From: JANQIO01 sp036351375
GTDB lineage: Bacteria > Pseudomonadota > Gammaproteobacteria > Pseudomonadales > Halieaceae
NCBI GenBank assembly: GCA_036351375.1
Contig: JAZBOY010000293.1
Span: forward strand, 1 to 64,000
Length of the DNA: 64,000 nt
Direction of reading: 5' to 3'
Shown here: positions 1 through 9,001 of the stretch, piece by piece
How positions within the stretch are numbered: position 1 is the first letter of the stretch
Layout: each line of letters starts with the position of its first letter
Notes under the pieces: model-generated
The model's database searches: none
What the model saw: only the letters and a program-made list of their open reading frames with translations
Told to the model about the DNA's origin: nothing
Program-made: the position numbers and the translations under genes

Positions 1-145
1 CTCCGACTGGGCCACCAACTGCCCGGAGTACAAGGTCACCGCGGTACAGGTGGTAAAAGTGGCCCAGCCTTCGGCCTGGCAGGCGCGGCAGCGTGAATTC
101 GACCAGCGCCAGCAGCAACTTCTGGAACAAGCAGACCGGGCATGA
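1..145 (+). CDS. Formate dehydrogenase alpha subunit, C-terminal fragment
   Basis: Only the last 47 codons are present, ending at the TGA at 143-145; the gene begins outside the window. The visible tail contains CPEYKVTAVQV, which I associate with the C-terminal end of molybdopterin oxidoreductases of the formate dehydrogenase alpha type, followed by a charged Gln/Arg-rich tail. The stop overlaps the ATG of fdhD (ATGA), and fdsD follows, reproducing the end of the known fdsGBACD order of soluble NAD-dependent formate dehydrogenases. The assignment leans mostly on those neighbours, because the fragment is too short to show the Mo or Fe-S ligands. Confidence 0.7.
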   Translation, partial: SDWATNCPEYKVTAVQVVKVAQPSAWQARQREFDQRQQQLLEQADRA

Positions 146-942
146 GTGAAGACACCCGGGCCGTGCAGCGTATGGCCTGGACCGCAGCAGGTGTGACCCG
201 GGAGTCGGACCGGGTCATCGCCGAGACGCCGGTGGCGCTGGTGTACAACGGCGTTTCTCACGTGGTCACCATGGCCACCGCCTCCCACCTGGAGGAACTG
301 GGCCTGGGCTTCAGCCTGTCGGAGGGGATTCTCTCCTCCGCCGGCCAGCTGCTGGACTGGGAGCTGATTGATCGGGAGCAGGGCGTGGAGCTGGCCATGA
401 CCATCACCAATGAAGCCTTCGCCAAACTCAAGGAGCGGCGCCGCAACCTGACCGGGCGCAGCGGCTGCGGGCTCTGCGGCCTGGAATCACTCGAGCAGGC
501 GATACCGCCGCTCAATCCGGTACCTGCGAATTTGCAGGTGCAGCATGCGGCGCTGCAGAACGCCCTGGCCGGCCTTGAAGCCGCCCAGGCCCTGAAGCGC
601 GAGATCGGCGGAGTGCACGGCGCGGCCTGGTGCAACGTCGACGGCGAAGTGGAGCTGGTGCGGGAAGACGTGGGCCGACACAACGCCCTCGACAAACTGC
701 TGGGCGCGCTGCAGCGGCAGTCACACAGTGCCGAGGGATTCGTCATCGTCAGCAGCCGCGCCAGCTACGAGGTGGTGGCCAAGGTGGCGGCGCTGGGCAT
801 TCCATTACTGGCGGCGGTATCCGCGCCGACCTCGCTGGCAATCGAGCTGGCCGACCAGTACGGTGTAACGCTTGCTGCGTACGTGCAGCCGGGCCGCCAT
901 CTCATCTATACCCATGCTGACCGCATGGGCGGAGGTGCATGA
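142..942 (+). CDS. fdhD: FdhD, sulfurtransferase for formate dehydrogenase activation
   Basis: The 266-residue product matches FdhD (also FdsC), which relays sulfur from a cysteine desulfurase to the molybdenum cofactor before insertion into formate dehydrogenase. The conserved CxxC is visible as SGCGLCGLE with Cys109 and Cys112, and the C-terminal half has the VREDVGRHNALDKLLG and VSSRASYE blocks of the family. Length fits (about 260-280). Translation is probably coupled to the upstream alpha subunit through the ATGA overlap, and the stop nearly meets the start of fdsD, so the genes form an operon. Cytoplasmic. Confidence 0.95.
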   Translation: MSEDTRAVQRMAWTAAGVTRESDRVIAETPVALVYNGVSHVVTMATASHLEELGLGFSLSEGILSSAGQLLDWELIDREQGVELAMTITNEAFAKLKERRRNLTGRSGCGLCGLESLEQAIPPLNPVPANLQVQHAALQNALAGLEAAQALKREIGGVHGAAWCNVDGEVELVREDVGRHNALDKLLGALQRQSHSAEGFVIVSSRASYEVVAKVAALGIPLLAAVSAPTSLAIELADQYGVTLAAYVQPGRHLIYTHADRMGGGA

Positions 943-944
943 TC

Positions 945-1166
945 ATGACCGATACCCAGGTCCAACACCTTGTAAAAATGGCGCAACAGATTGCCCTCAA
1001 CATGGCGGCGGAGGGTGACGGGCAGGTCGACAAGACCGCGGCGCATATCCGCAAGTTCTGGACGCCGGCCATGCGGGAAGAACTGGTTGAACACGCCCGG
1101 GCCCACCGGGGCGAACTGTCGGCAGAGTTGCAGCAGGTGGTAGAGGCCCTCGGCGAAAGCGACTGA
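945..1166 (+). CDS. fdsD: Formate dehydrogenase delta subunit FdsD
   Basis: The product of 73 residues resembles the FdsD/formate dehydrogenase delta family: helical, with LVKMAQQIALNM near the start and HIRKFWTPAMREEL in the middle. This small subunit belongs to soluble NAD-dependent molybdenum formate dehydrogenases and its exact role is not settled. I chose the ATG at 945 because GGAGG at 931-935 is about nine bases upstream; an ATG at 939, overlapping the fdhD stop, is the alternative and adds two residues. It is the last gene of the operon. The next gene, acnA, has its own promoter-like sequence. Confidence 0.85.
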   Translation: MTDTQVQHLVKMAQQIALNMAAEGDGQVDKTAAHIRKFWTPAMREELVEHARAHRGELSAELQQVVEALGESD

Positions 1167-1201
1167 CGTATTCCCCATCTTGCGGTCCCTCCGCCAGCCG
1201 A

Positions 1202-1230
1202 TTGGCAAGTACAGGCCGGGAGTCTAAGCT
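1202..1230 (+). promoter_or_regulatory. Putative sigma-70 promoter of acnA
   Basis: TTGGCA at 1202-1207 matches five of six bases of the -35 consensus. After exactly 17 bases, TAAGCT at 1225-1230 is a weak -10 element. It lies about 35 bp before the acnA ATG in the only intergenic gap. The weak -10 keeps confidence low. Confidence 0.35.
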
Positions 1231-1263
1231 GATAGGCCCACAGCTGTTAACGAGCCTCTTGCC

Positions 1264-3978
1264 ATGAGCACGCAGTACCAGAAGCCCACGGCGCTCGCCG
1301 CCAACGAACAGACCTACACGATCTATCCCTTCAGCCACCTGGCCGATCGCTTTGACACGGCGAGGCTGCCCTTCTCCCTGAAAATTCTGCTGGAGAACCT
1401 GCTGCGCAACGGCGGCGAGAGCTTCGTGACCGATGATGACGTGGAAGCACTGGCGGGTTGGGACCCTGACGCGACGCCCTCCCAGGAAATCGCCTTTGTA
1501 CCGGCACGCGTTCTGCTGCAGGACTTCACCGGCGTTCCGGCAATTGTCGACCTCGCCACCATGCGTGATGCAGTGGTGGAGCTGGGCGGCGAAGCGGGGC
1601 AAATAAATCCACTCAACCCGGTGGAGCTGGTGATCGATCACTCGGTCATGGTGGACAAGTTCGGCAATGAGCAGGCCCTGGAAGACAACACGCGGATTGA
1701 GATCGAGCGCAACCTGGAACGCTACAAGTTCCTGCGTTGGGGTCAGGAGGCCTTCCAGAACTTCAAGGTGGTGCCGCCGGGCACCGGCATCGTGCACCAG
1801 GTCAACCTGGAGTACCTGGCGCGGGGCATTTTCACCACTGAGAGCGGCGGCGAGCGCCTCGCCTATCCCGACACGCTGGTGGGCACCGACTCCCACACCA
1901 CCATGATCAATGGCCTGGGCGTACTGGGCTGGGGTGTGGGCGGCATCGAGGCGGAAGCGGCAATGCTCGGCCAGCCCATCACCATGCTGATTCCGCAGGT
2001 GGTCGGCTTCAAGTTCACTGGCGAGCTTGCCGAGGGTTCCACTGCCACCGATCTCGTGCTGACCGTTACGCAAGTGCTGCGAGCCCATGGCGTGGTTGGA
2101 AAGTTTGTCGAGTTCTACGGCCCGGGCCTCAAGCACCTGACGCTGGCCGATCGCGCCACCATCGCGAACATGGCCCCCGAGTACGGCGCTACCTGCGGCA
2201 TCTTCCCGGTCGACCGCGAGACCATCAGTTACCTGAAGCTGACCGGCCGCCAGGCCGAGACCCTGGAGCTGGTCGAGGCGTACATGAAGCAGATGGACAT
2301 GTGGCACGACGACGCGGCGCCGGAGGCCCGCTACAGCTCGACACTGGAGCTGGACCTCGCGAGTGTGGTGCCCTCCATTGCAGGCCCCAAGCGCCCCCAG
2401 GATCGAATTGCCCTGACCGATGCCGCGGGCCAGTTCCAACACGCCCTCCATGAATTCCAGGAACTTCAGCTGCTGCCTGCTGCTGACAGCGGTTTTGAAG
2501 CAGAGGGTGGTGCCACCGGTGCCGAGCCGGTAGGCGCTGTCGAGACCGAGTTCCAGGGCGAGACATTCACCCTGCAGCACGGCGCGGTGGTGATCGCCGC
2601 CATCACCAGTTGTACCAATACCTCAAACCCCGCCGTACTGGTGGCGGCAGGGTTGCTGGCACGCAACGCGCGTCGCAGGGGATTGAAGACCAAACCCTGG
2701 GTAAAAACATCTCTGGCACCGGGCTCCAAGGTGGTGACCGATTACCTGGAGAAAACCGGCCTGATGGACGACCTCGAGGCGCTGGGCTTTTACCTGGTGG
2801 GCTATGGCTGTACCACCTGCATCGGCAATTCCGGCCCGCTGCCTGACGAGATCGAGGCGTCCATTCGCAAGGGCAACCTGCTGGCCACCTCGGTGCTGTC
2901 GGGCAACCGCAATTTCGAGGGGCGCATTCACCAGAGCGTGCGAGCCAACTACCTCGCATCCCCACCCCTGGTGGTCGCTTACGCCCTGGCAGGCAACATG
3001 AATGTCGATCTCTACCATGACCCCATCGGCGAGGATGAGGCCGGCAACCCGGTCAGCCTCAAGGACATCTGGCCGGACAGCGGCCAGGTGCAGCAGCTGG
3101 TAACGGAGACCATCGACTCGGAGATGTTCACCTCCAAGTACGCCGACGTTTACAGCGGCAACGACATCTGGAACCAGCTGCCGGTGGACAAGAGCGAGCG
3201 CTACGCCTGGCCTGACTCGACCTATGTTCGCAGGCCGCCCTTTTTCGATGGCATGCCGGCGCAAGCCCCCGGCAACGCTGCCATCGACAGCGCGCGCTGC
3301 CTGGTCAAGGTGGGCGACAGCGTGACGACCGACCATATTTCACCCGCCGGCGCGATTGCGGTGGAGAGCCCTGCCGGCAGCTACCTGCAGGAAAACGATG
3401 TTGCTCCGGGGGACTTCAATTCCTACGGCTCACGCCGGGGCAACCACGAGGTGATGATGCGCGGCACCTTTGCCTCCGTGCGACTGAAGAACCAGCTGGC
3501 ACCCGGCACCGAAGGCAGCTGGACGCACCACTTCCCCTCCGGGGAGACCACGTCGATTTTTGATGCCTCGGAACAATACCGCCAGGAGGGCACGCCGCTG
3601 ATTGTGCTGGCCGGCAAGGAATACGGCACCGGCTCATCCCGCGACTGGGCTGCCAAGGGCCCCGCGTTACTGGGCGTGAAAGCAGTGATCGCGGAAAGCT
3701 ATGAACGTATTCATCGCTCCAACCTGGTGGGCATGGGCATCCTGCCGCTGCAGTTTGGCGACGGGGACAGCGCAGAGAGCCTTGATCTGGACGGTTCCGA
3801 GCTGTTCTCCATTCCCGCCATCTCTGAGGACCAAAAAACGGTGACCGTCACCGCCAGGCGCGAATCAGGAGAGTCAGTGGAGTTCGAGACCGCCATCCGC
3901 ATCGATACCCCCAACGAGTTCGCCTACTACCAACACGGGGGCATCCTGCACTTTGTGTTGCGCAAGCTGGCGGGGTAG
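1264..3978 (+). CDS. acnA: Aconitate hydratase AcnA
   Basis: The 904-residue protein is an AcnA/IRP-type aconitase that interconverts citrate and isocitrate in the TCA cycle. The three [4Fe-4S] ligands are visible: Cys450 in ITSCTNTSNP, and Cys516 and Cys519 in GYGCTTCIGNSGPL. The swivel domain shows YGTGSSRDWAAKGP near the C-terminus, and VGTDSHTTMINGLGVLGWGV is the expected substrate-domain block. Length fits AcnA (about 890-910) rather than AcnB. It is monocistronic here, after the formate dehydrogenase genes and convergent with the next gene. Residues around 405-425 (Glu/Gly/Ala-rich) look like a variable linker. Confidence 0.97.
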   Translation: MSTQYQKPTALAANEQTYTIYPFSHLADRFDTARLPFSLKILLENLLRNGGESFVTDDDVEALAGWDPDATPSQEIAFVPARVLLQDFTGVPAIVDLATMRDAVVELGGEAGQINPLNPVELVIDHSVMVDKFGNEQALEDNTRIEIERNLERYKFLRWGQEAFQNFKVVPPGTGIVHQVNLEYLARGIFTTESGGERLAYPDTLVGTDSHTTMINGLGVLGWGVGGIEAEAAMLGQPITMLIPQVVGFKFTGELAEGSTATDLVLTVTQVLRAHGVVGKFVEFYGPGLKHLTLADRATIANMAPEYGATCGIFPVDRETISYLKLTGRQAETLELVEAYMKQMDMWHDDAAPEARYSSTLELDLASVVPSIAGPKRPQDRIALTDAAGQFQHALHEFQELQLLPAADSGFEAEGGATGAEPVGAVETEFQGETFTLQHGAVVIAAITSCTNTSNPAVLVAAGLLARNARRRGLKTKPWVKTSLAPGSKVVTDYLEKTGLMDDLEALGFYLVGYGCTTCIGNSGPLPDEIEASIRKGNLLATSVLSGNRNFEGRIHQSVRANYLASPPLVVAYALAGNMNVDLYHDPIGEDEAGNPVSLKDIWPDSGQVQQLVTETIDSEMFTSKYADVYSGNDIWNQLPVDKSERYAWPDSTYVRRPPFFDGMPAQAPGNAAIDSARCLVKVGDSVTTDHISPAGAIAVESPAGSYLQENDVAPGDFNSYGSRRGNHEVMMRGTFASVRLKNQLAPGTEGSWTHHFPSGETTSIFDASEQYRQEGTPLIVLAGKEYGTGSSRDWAAKGPALLGVKAVIAESYERIHRSNLVGMGILPLQFGDGDSAESLDLDGSELFSIPAISEDQKTVTVTARRESGESVEFETAIRIDTPNEFAYYQHGGILHFVLRKLAG

Positions 3979-3984
3979 CGCGGG

Positions 3985-5079
3985 TCAGCGGCCTTTTTCG
4001 TTCGCCAGCGCACTGGCCCAGGCCGCATCCAGCCAGGCCTGGGTCTTTTCACTGGCTCTCATCCACTGCTCGCGCTGGCCGGCATCCCGGGCGGCGTGAC
4101 CCAGGTCTTCAAACATCAGCGCAGCCCCCGGTTTGTTGGAGGGGATAGTGATGGTCTCCCGCGTGGCGCTGGGGCCCCAGCCGCCGCCCTTATAGAGAAA
4201 CGACGCGGAGCCGTCGGCATCCTGTGACAGGAAGTTGTCGATCGTGATGACGCCCCTGGGCCCGGCAATTCGCAGGTCCATGACCACGGCACCGGAATCG
4301 AAACCGCAGTTCCACGTAGAGCTGGCGCCGTTGGAAAACTGCAGCACGCCGCTCCCGCTGATGGCCGCGCCGGTCTGGGGGTCCCTGCGCAGATAGGCGC
4401 TGACCTGGACCAGCTCTGCCTCCGGCGGCAGGTACTCTACCGCGGCGCGCATGTTGTACCAGCCTGCATCGCCGATCGCCCCCATGGGCTCCAGCTCTGT
4501 GTTAAAGCGGATATTGCCCCGATCCTTGAGGTTGAACTGGAACGCCGAGGCCACTGACCAGGGGTCGCCAAGCCGCTCGTCGCGGCGGGCCTTGATATCC
4601 AGGGTGCGGGGGTGGTGCACAAAGTGTGTGCCGTCCATGAAGGCCACGTCGTGCTGACGGCAGGCAGCGATAATGCGCTTTGTCGACGCCTGGCTGGCGA
4701 GCGGCTTTTCACACAGAACGTGCTTGCCGTTGCTGGCGGCGGCGATGCAGATCTCTTCCTTGACGCTGGTGGGTGTGGCGACGTAAATGGCATCGACCTT
4801 GTCAGAGGCCGACATGTCGGCCCAGGAATCAAAGCTGGCGGCTACGCCGTGCCGCCGGGCGTATTCCTGCGCCGTTTCCATACGGCGGCTGGATACAGCC
4901 GCCAGCTCGGCGCCCTCGGCCAGCTTGATCATGCCCGCCATGGCATTGGCAATGCCACCGGTGCCGACCACGCCCCAGCGTAGCGGGGCAGCGGCATGTG
5001 CGGTCCTGGCTCCCAGCAGGCCAAGCGCTGCGGCCCCGGCGCCGGCTTTGAGGATGGTCCGTCGGGTGGGTCTGGTCAT
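3985..5079 (-). CDS. Tat-exported Gfo/Idh/MocA family oxidoreductase
   Basis: This 364-residue protein starts with a twin-arginine signal (TRRTILKAGAGAAALG, cleavage likely after THAAA near residue 30), so the folded NAD(P)-binding enzyme is probably exported with its cofactor. The Rossmann motif follows (WGVVGTGGIANAM), then CEKPLA, the hallmark Lys-Pro of Gfo/Idh/MocA dehydrogenases. The C-terminal half matches the GFO_IDH_MocA alpha/beta domain. The substrate, usually a sugar or cyclitol, cannot be read from sequence. The ATG is preceded by GAGGAGAG at good spacing. It stands alone, convergent with acnA, with six bases between the stops. Confidence 0.88.
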   Translation of the reverse strand: MTRPTRRTILKAGAGAAALGLLGARTAHAAAPLRWGVVGTGGIANAMAGMIKLAEGAELAAVSSRRMETAQEYARRHGVAASFDSWADMSASDKVDAIYVATPTSVKEEICIAAASNGKHVLCEKPLASQASTKRIIAACRQHDVAFMDGTHFVHHPRTLDIKARRDERLGDPWSVASAFQFNLKDRGNIRFNTELEPMGAIGDAGWYNMRAAVEYLPPEAELVQVSAYLRRDPQTGAAISGSGVLQFSNGASSTWNCGFDSGAVVMDLRIAGPRGVITIDNFLSQDADGSASFLYKGGGWGPSATRETITIPSNKPGAALMFEDLGHAARDAGQREQWMRASEKTQAWLDAAWASALANEKGR

Positions 5080-5539
5080 GGCGCTCTCTCCTCATCGCAT
5101 GCTGCGCGCTTTTCCCCCGAGTATAGATGGCTCTCGGTACCCCCGCCCCGACGGCGCGCGGTCGGCTGCGGCCGCGATTGTCAGGTTCTGTTCAGGTTTC
5201 TTTGCGTATATCCCGGCAATCGTGGCTTGCAATGGTCGTTGCATGGGCTACCTTCAACCATTGCAGGTTAAATATGTAAGCGGTCCTGCCAGACACCACC
5301 GATTCCTTGAAAGGGAATGTAAAAGAGAGCTTCCGGACGCCGACAGGGTTGGTGCTACCGGATTGAGACGTTTTTGGACGTCATCGATGCCGACGGTGGG
5401 GTGTGTCAGGGGTAGACGGAGAACATGCCAGTGATCCCTCTACTTTCACGAAGGCAAGAGTCGATTTGCTGGCTACGTGCGCTGCCCCGAGTGAGCCTGC
5501 CTACTCGCCTGTAGTTTGTTCAATTCAGGGGAGCACAAC
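5080..5539. other. Intergenic region between divergent genes, 460 bp
   Basis: This gap separates the Tat-exported oxidoreductase (minus strand) from the S8 protease (plus strand), so it should carry both promoters. I see a short inverted repeat, ATTCC at 5302-5306 and GGAAT at 5314-5318, and AT-richer stretches near 5190-5280, but no confident promoter hexamers. No convincing small ORF is present. Confidence 0.4.
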
Positions 5540-8500
5540 ATGAATTCGTATTTTGCACGACCGCGATCGTGGCTATCCGCCCTCGCGAGTGGCGCGTTGG
5601 CTTGCGCAGTATTCAGCGCAGCCGCCTCAGACCGCCTGGACCAGCGCACGCTTTACCAGCCAGCGCTGGGCAATCTTGCCAACCTCAAACTCGAGTCACC
5701 GATGCAGCGCGACCAGGTCTTCCGGCCAGGCGACCTGTCGGCGCTCGATGTTTCACTGATCGGCGCGACTGGACGCCAGCGGGTTATCGTTCGCCTGCAG
5801 ACACCCGCTACAGGGTCTCTCGGCGACGTGGACGGCTTCTCGCGGAAAGACCGCAGAAACCAGATTGAGTTCGAGCAGTACGATTTCCTTTACCGACTGA
5901 AGGCTGAGCATGGCTCGGTACGCGAGCTGGGCCGCGTGCAGCACGTATTGAATGCAGTGTTCCTCGACGTGCCGGCAGACGCCCTTAATGGCATTGCCAG
6001 CGACCCCATGGTTGAGCGCGTTGCGCCGGTCGGCCATTACAAGTTGAACCTTGAAGAAACGGTACCTTACGTCGGCGCCGCCGCCGTACAGGCCAGCGGC
6101 TTTGACGGCAGCGGCGTGAGCGTGGCGGTGCTGGACAGCGGCGTGGACTACACCCACGCTGACCTGGGTGGCTCCGGCGACCCAGCTGACTACGCGGCCA
6201 ACGATGGCACCATCATCGAGCCGGGCACTTTCCCGACCGCCAAGGTGGTCGGCGGCTTCGACTTCCTGGGTAATGAGTGGCCCACCGGCCCCGGTGGCTT
6301 TGCTGACCCACCCATGCCCGACCCAGACCCGCTGGATGACCTTGCCCTGGTGCCGGGTGCCTTCGCCGGGCACGGTACCCACGTGGCAGACATTATTGGT
6401 GGTGTTAACGGTGTCGCACCCGGTGCCGACATCTACGCCGTCAAGGTGTGTGCTTCCCTGACCCCCAGCTGTAACGGCATTTCGCTGATCCTGGGTATGG
6501 AATTCTCCGTTGACCCCAACGGCGACGGCGACACCAGTGACCGGGTCGATATCATCAATATGTCGCTGGGCGCCGACTACGGCCAGCCCTTCGATGACGA
6601 CCTGTCGACTGCGGTGGACAACGCCACCGCGCTGGGCACCCTGACCGTATCGTCCGCAGGCAACTGCGGCGACAACCCCTACTGCACGGGTACCCCGTCC
6701 TCGGCGCCCACGGCGCTGTCAGTGGCACAGACCAACGTACCCTCCGCCACGGCCTTTGCCATGAACGTGGTTGAGCCGGCGGCTGATGCCGGCCTGTATC
6801 AGGCGGTCAAGTACGCGTGGACCCCGGACCCTGTCGAAACGATTTCCGGGCTGGTCCAGTATGGTGATACCGACGGTGACAACTTGCTGGGCTGTGACCC
6901 CTTCGATGGCGACCTGACCGACATGATCGTGGCGGTCGATCGCGGGGCCTGTAATTTCAGCCTGAAGATGCAAAACATCGAGGCCGCGGGCGGCAAGCTC
7001 GGCATTATCATGTTGGTAGCTCCCGGTGCACCCTTCTCCGGCGCCTTTGGCGGCGGACCTGCAGTCAACATTCCTGGCTTCAATATCAGCCAGGTGGATG
7101 GCGACATTCTCCGTAGCGGCGCCGCAGTGGTTGAGTTCGGCCCCGAGTTCAGTGAACCACTGGTAGGCAGCACGGTCAGTTCCACGGCCCGCGGCCCGGA
7201 CCTCTCCTTCAATGCCATCAAGCCCGAAATCGGTGCACCCGGTGCGTCGGTATCAGCCGAAGTCGCCACTGGTACGGAGCGGACGCCGTTTGGCGGCACC
7301 TCAGGCGCCGGACCCATGGTGGCCGGTGGTGCAGCCCTGCTGCAGGAAGCCTGCCGGGCAGACGACGGCAAGAGCAAGAAGAGTAAAAAGAGTAAGAAGA
7401 GCAAGAAGAGTAAAAAGAGCAAGAAGAGCGACAAGAGCCGTAAGGGCAAACAGTCCAAAGGTTGCTCGCCGCTCGAGCTGAAGGCGGCGTTGATGAACAA
7501 TGCCTTCCGTGATGTCATCAGCGACACTACCGGCGCGCTGGCGGAGATTACCCGCATCGGCGGTGGTGAGCTGCGCGTGGATGCCGCTGCTGAGGCGACC
7601 TTCATCGCCTGGTCGCCGGATGACGGCCAGCCGTCCCTGAGCCTTGGCTTTGCAGACGTCGATGCGCCTGTGAAGATCAAGCGCAAGGTTCGCATCAAGA
7701 ACCTGTCGAAGCGGGCGCAGAAGTTCACCTTCGAACCGACCTTCCGCTACATGGACGACGCTATGACAGGCGCGGTACAGGTGGAGGTCAAGTCGCGCCG
7801 CCTGAACGTGCCGCCCGGCAAGAGCCGTTCGGTACGGGTAGAGTTCACCATCGACCCGTCCTTGCTCTCCGGCAACCCGATGAGTTCCGGACCGGAAGGT
7901 GGTAACCCGGCGTCGCTGACTGCAGCGGAGTACGACGGCTACCTGCTGATTCGCGGCTCGCGCGGCGACGAGGCGGCACTGCCCTGGCATATCATGCCGC
8001 GCCAGGCGGCCGCTGTAGCGCCAGACCGCCAGACTATTGACCCGCTGCCCGGCGATCCCGGGGACATCGTCGATAGCATTGGCTTGGTGAACAACGGTGC
8101 CGGTGTGGCCCATAACGACGCCTACACGCTGGTGGGTCTCAGTGATGAGATGCCGCGTGGTGAGCGTGGTGCGCAGATGCCGATGCCCGACCTCCGTTCG
8201 GTGGGTGTGGCTACTTTCCCGGTACCCGCAGGATTTTGTTCGGCAGAACCGTCCTTCCTCTGGGCGTTTGCGGTGAACACCTGGGATCGGCAGAGTCATC
8301 TGCTTCCCGTTAGCCATCAGATCGATCTCGATACTGATCGCGACGGTTCGGCGGACTTCACGGTCCTGAACGCACCGTTCTCGTTCCTGCTAGGCGACGG
8401 TGGCCTGGGTGATGCCCGTGAGGTGACCGGCGTTATCGACAACGCCACTGGCGGCGTCTCGGTGTTCTTCTTCACCGAGCATGCCACCAACACCAACAAC

Positions 8501-8953
8501 ACGGTGTTGTTGATCTGTGGCGAGCAGGTCGGTCTCAATGCGGCCGACTTCGGACGGCCGGTTGATGTCACCGTCAATGCCGTTGATTTCTACAACGGCG
8601 GCCCGGGCGATGTTATCGACGGTATCACCATCGCACCGCTGGGCGAGCAGTACTTCGGCACGCCGAGTGGCGATCTGCCCTCCGGTGGCTTCGGTGCACT
8701 CGATGTCCAGGACTTCGGTGCCCTGGAGGAACTGACGCCTGAACTCGGCATCCTGCTGTTCACCAACGGGTCCCGCGGCGCGGGCGCCTACGGTGGTGCA
8801 ACAGAGGAGACCGAGGCGCTGCTGTTCCTGCTGCCCGGTGTTGAACCGCCGACCCCGCTGAGTGCGGATGAGAAAGAGAAGAAAAAGAAGAAAAAGCGCC
8901 GTGGCGATGACGACGATGACGATGATGAAGACGACGACGATGACGACGATTGA
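5540..8953 (+). CDS. Secreted S8 subtilisin-like protease with basic insert and polyAsp tail
   Basis: The 1137-residue product begins at ATG 5540, with AGGGGAG seven bases upstream and a normal Sec signal (cleavage near residue 25-30). The triad is visible: Asp199 (VAVLDSGVDYTHADLGG), His278 (GHGTHVADIIGG) and Ser588 (GGTSGAGPMVAGG). A protease-associated domain is inserted between His and Ser (about 400-530), and beta-rich Fn3-like regions follow the catalytic domain. An inhibitor_I9-like propeptide region precedes it. Two oddities stand out: a 31-residue Lys/Ser repeat (611-641) between Cys605 and Cys642, just after the Ser motif, and a tail of basic residues 1112-1121 followed by 15 acidic residues 1123-1137. 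No sorting domain of known type is visible. Confidence 0.92.
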   Translation: MNSYFARPRSWLSALASGALACAVFSAAASDRLDQRTLYQPALGNLANLKLESPMQRDQVFRPGDLSALDVSLIGATGRQRVIVRLQTPATGSLGDVDGFSRKDRRNQIEFEQYDFLYRLKAEHGSVRELGRVQHVLNAVFLDVPADALNGIASDPMVERVAPVGHYKLNLEETVPYVGAAAVQASGFDGSGVSVAVLDSGVDYTHADLGGSGDPADYAANDGTIIEPGTFPTAKVVGGFDFLGNEWPTGPGGFADPPMPDPDPLDDLALVPGAFAGHGTHVADIIGGVNGVAPGADIYAVKVCASLTPSCNGISLILGMEFSVDPNGDGDTSDRVDIINMSLGADYGQPFDDDLSTAVDNATALGTLTVSSAGNCGDNPYCTGTPSSAPTALSVAQTNVPSATAFAMNVVEPAADAGLYQAVKYAWTPDPVETISGLVQYGDTDGDNLLGCDPFDGDLTDMIVAVDRGACNFSLKMQNIEAAGGKLGIIMLVAPGAPFSGAFGGGPAVNIPGFNISQVDGDILRSGAAVVEFGPEFSEPLVGSTVSSTARGPDLSFNAIKPEIGAPGASVSAEVATGTERTPFGGTSGAGPMVAGGAALLQEACRADDGKSKKSKKSKKSKKSKKSKKSDKSRKGKQSKGCSPLELKAALMNNAFRDVISDTTGALAEITRIGGGELRVDAAAEATFIAWSPDDGQPSLSLGFADVDAPVKIKRKVRIKNLSKRAQKFTFEPTFRYMDDAMTGAVQVEVKSRRLNVPPGKSRSVRVEFTIDPSLLSGNPMSSGPEGGNPASLTAAEYDGYLLIRGSRGDEAALPWHIMPRQAAAVAPDRQTIDPLPGDPGDIVDSIGLVNNGAGVAHNDAYTLVGLSDEMPRGERGAQMPMPDLRSVGVATFPVPAGFCSAEPSFLWAFAVNTWDRQSHLLPVSHQIDLDTDRDGSADFTVLNAPFSFLLGDGGLGDAREVTGVIDNATGGVSVFFFTEHATNTNNTVLLICGEQVGLNAADFGRPVDVTVNAVDFYNGGPGDVIDGITIAPLGEQYFGTPSGDLPSGGFGALDVQDFGALEELTPELGILLFTNGSRGAGAYGGATEETEALLFLLPGVEPPTPLSADEKEKKKKKKRRGDDDDDDDEDDDDDDD
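7370..7462 (+). repeat. 9-bp tandem repeat encoding Lys-Ser-Lys units
   Basis: Six exact KSK triplets and several degenerate ones (KSD, KSR, KGK, QSK) occupy residues 611-641 of the S8 protease. At DNA level the unit is AAG AGY AAR. Synonymous changes between copies (AGC/AGT, AAG/AAA) mean that the protein sequence has been kept while the DNA has drifted. Confidence 0.9.
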
Positions 8954-8977
8954 TCTGTAGTCACATGAGTACTTCTA

Positions 8978-9001
8978 CGGGGCCTGCGGGCCCCGTTTTT
9001 A
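8978..9001 (+). terminator. Rho-independent terminator after the S8 protease
   Basis: CGGGGCC, a short TGC loop and GGCCCCG form a GC-rich hairpin followed by TTTTT, 25 bp past the protease stop. The T-run overlaps the stop codon of the converging lipoprotein gene. Confidence 0.85.

Noticed and set aside
997..2580. A 527-codon open frame on the minus strand across acnA
   Set aside because: It mirrors the high-GC codon pattern of acnA and has no recognisable domains or ribosome-binding site. AcnA is unambiguous.
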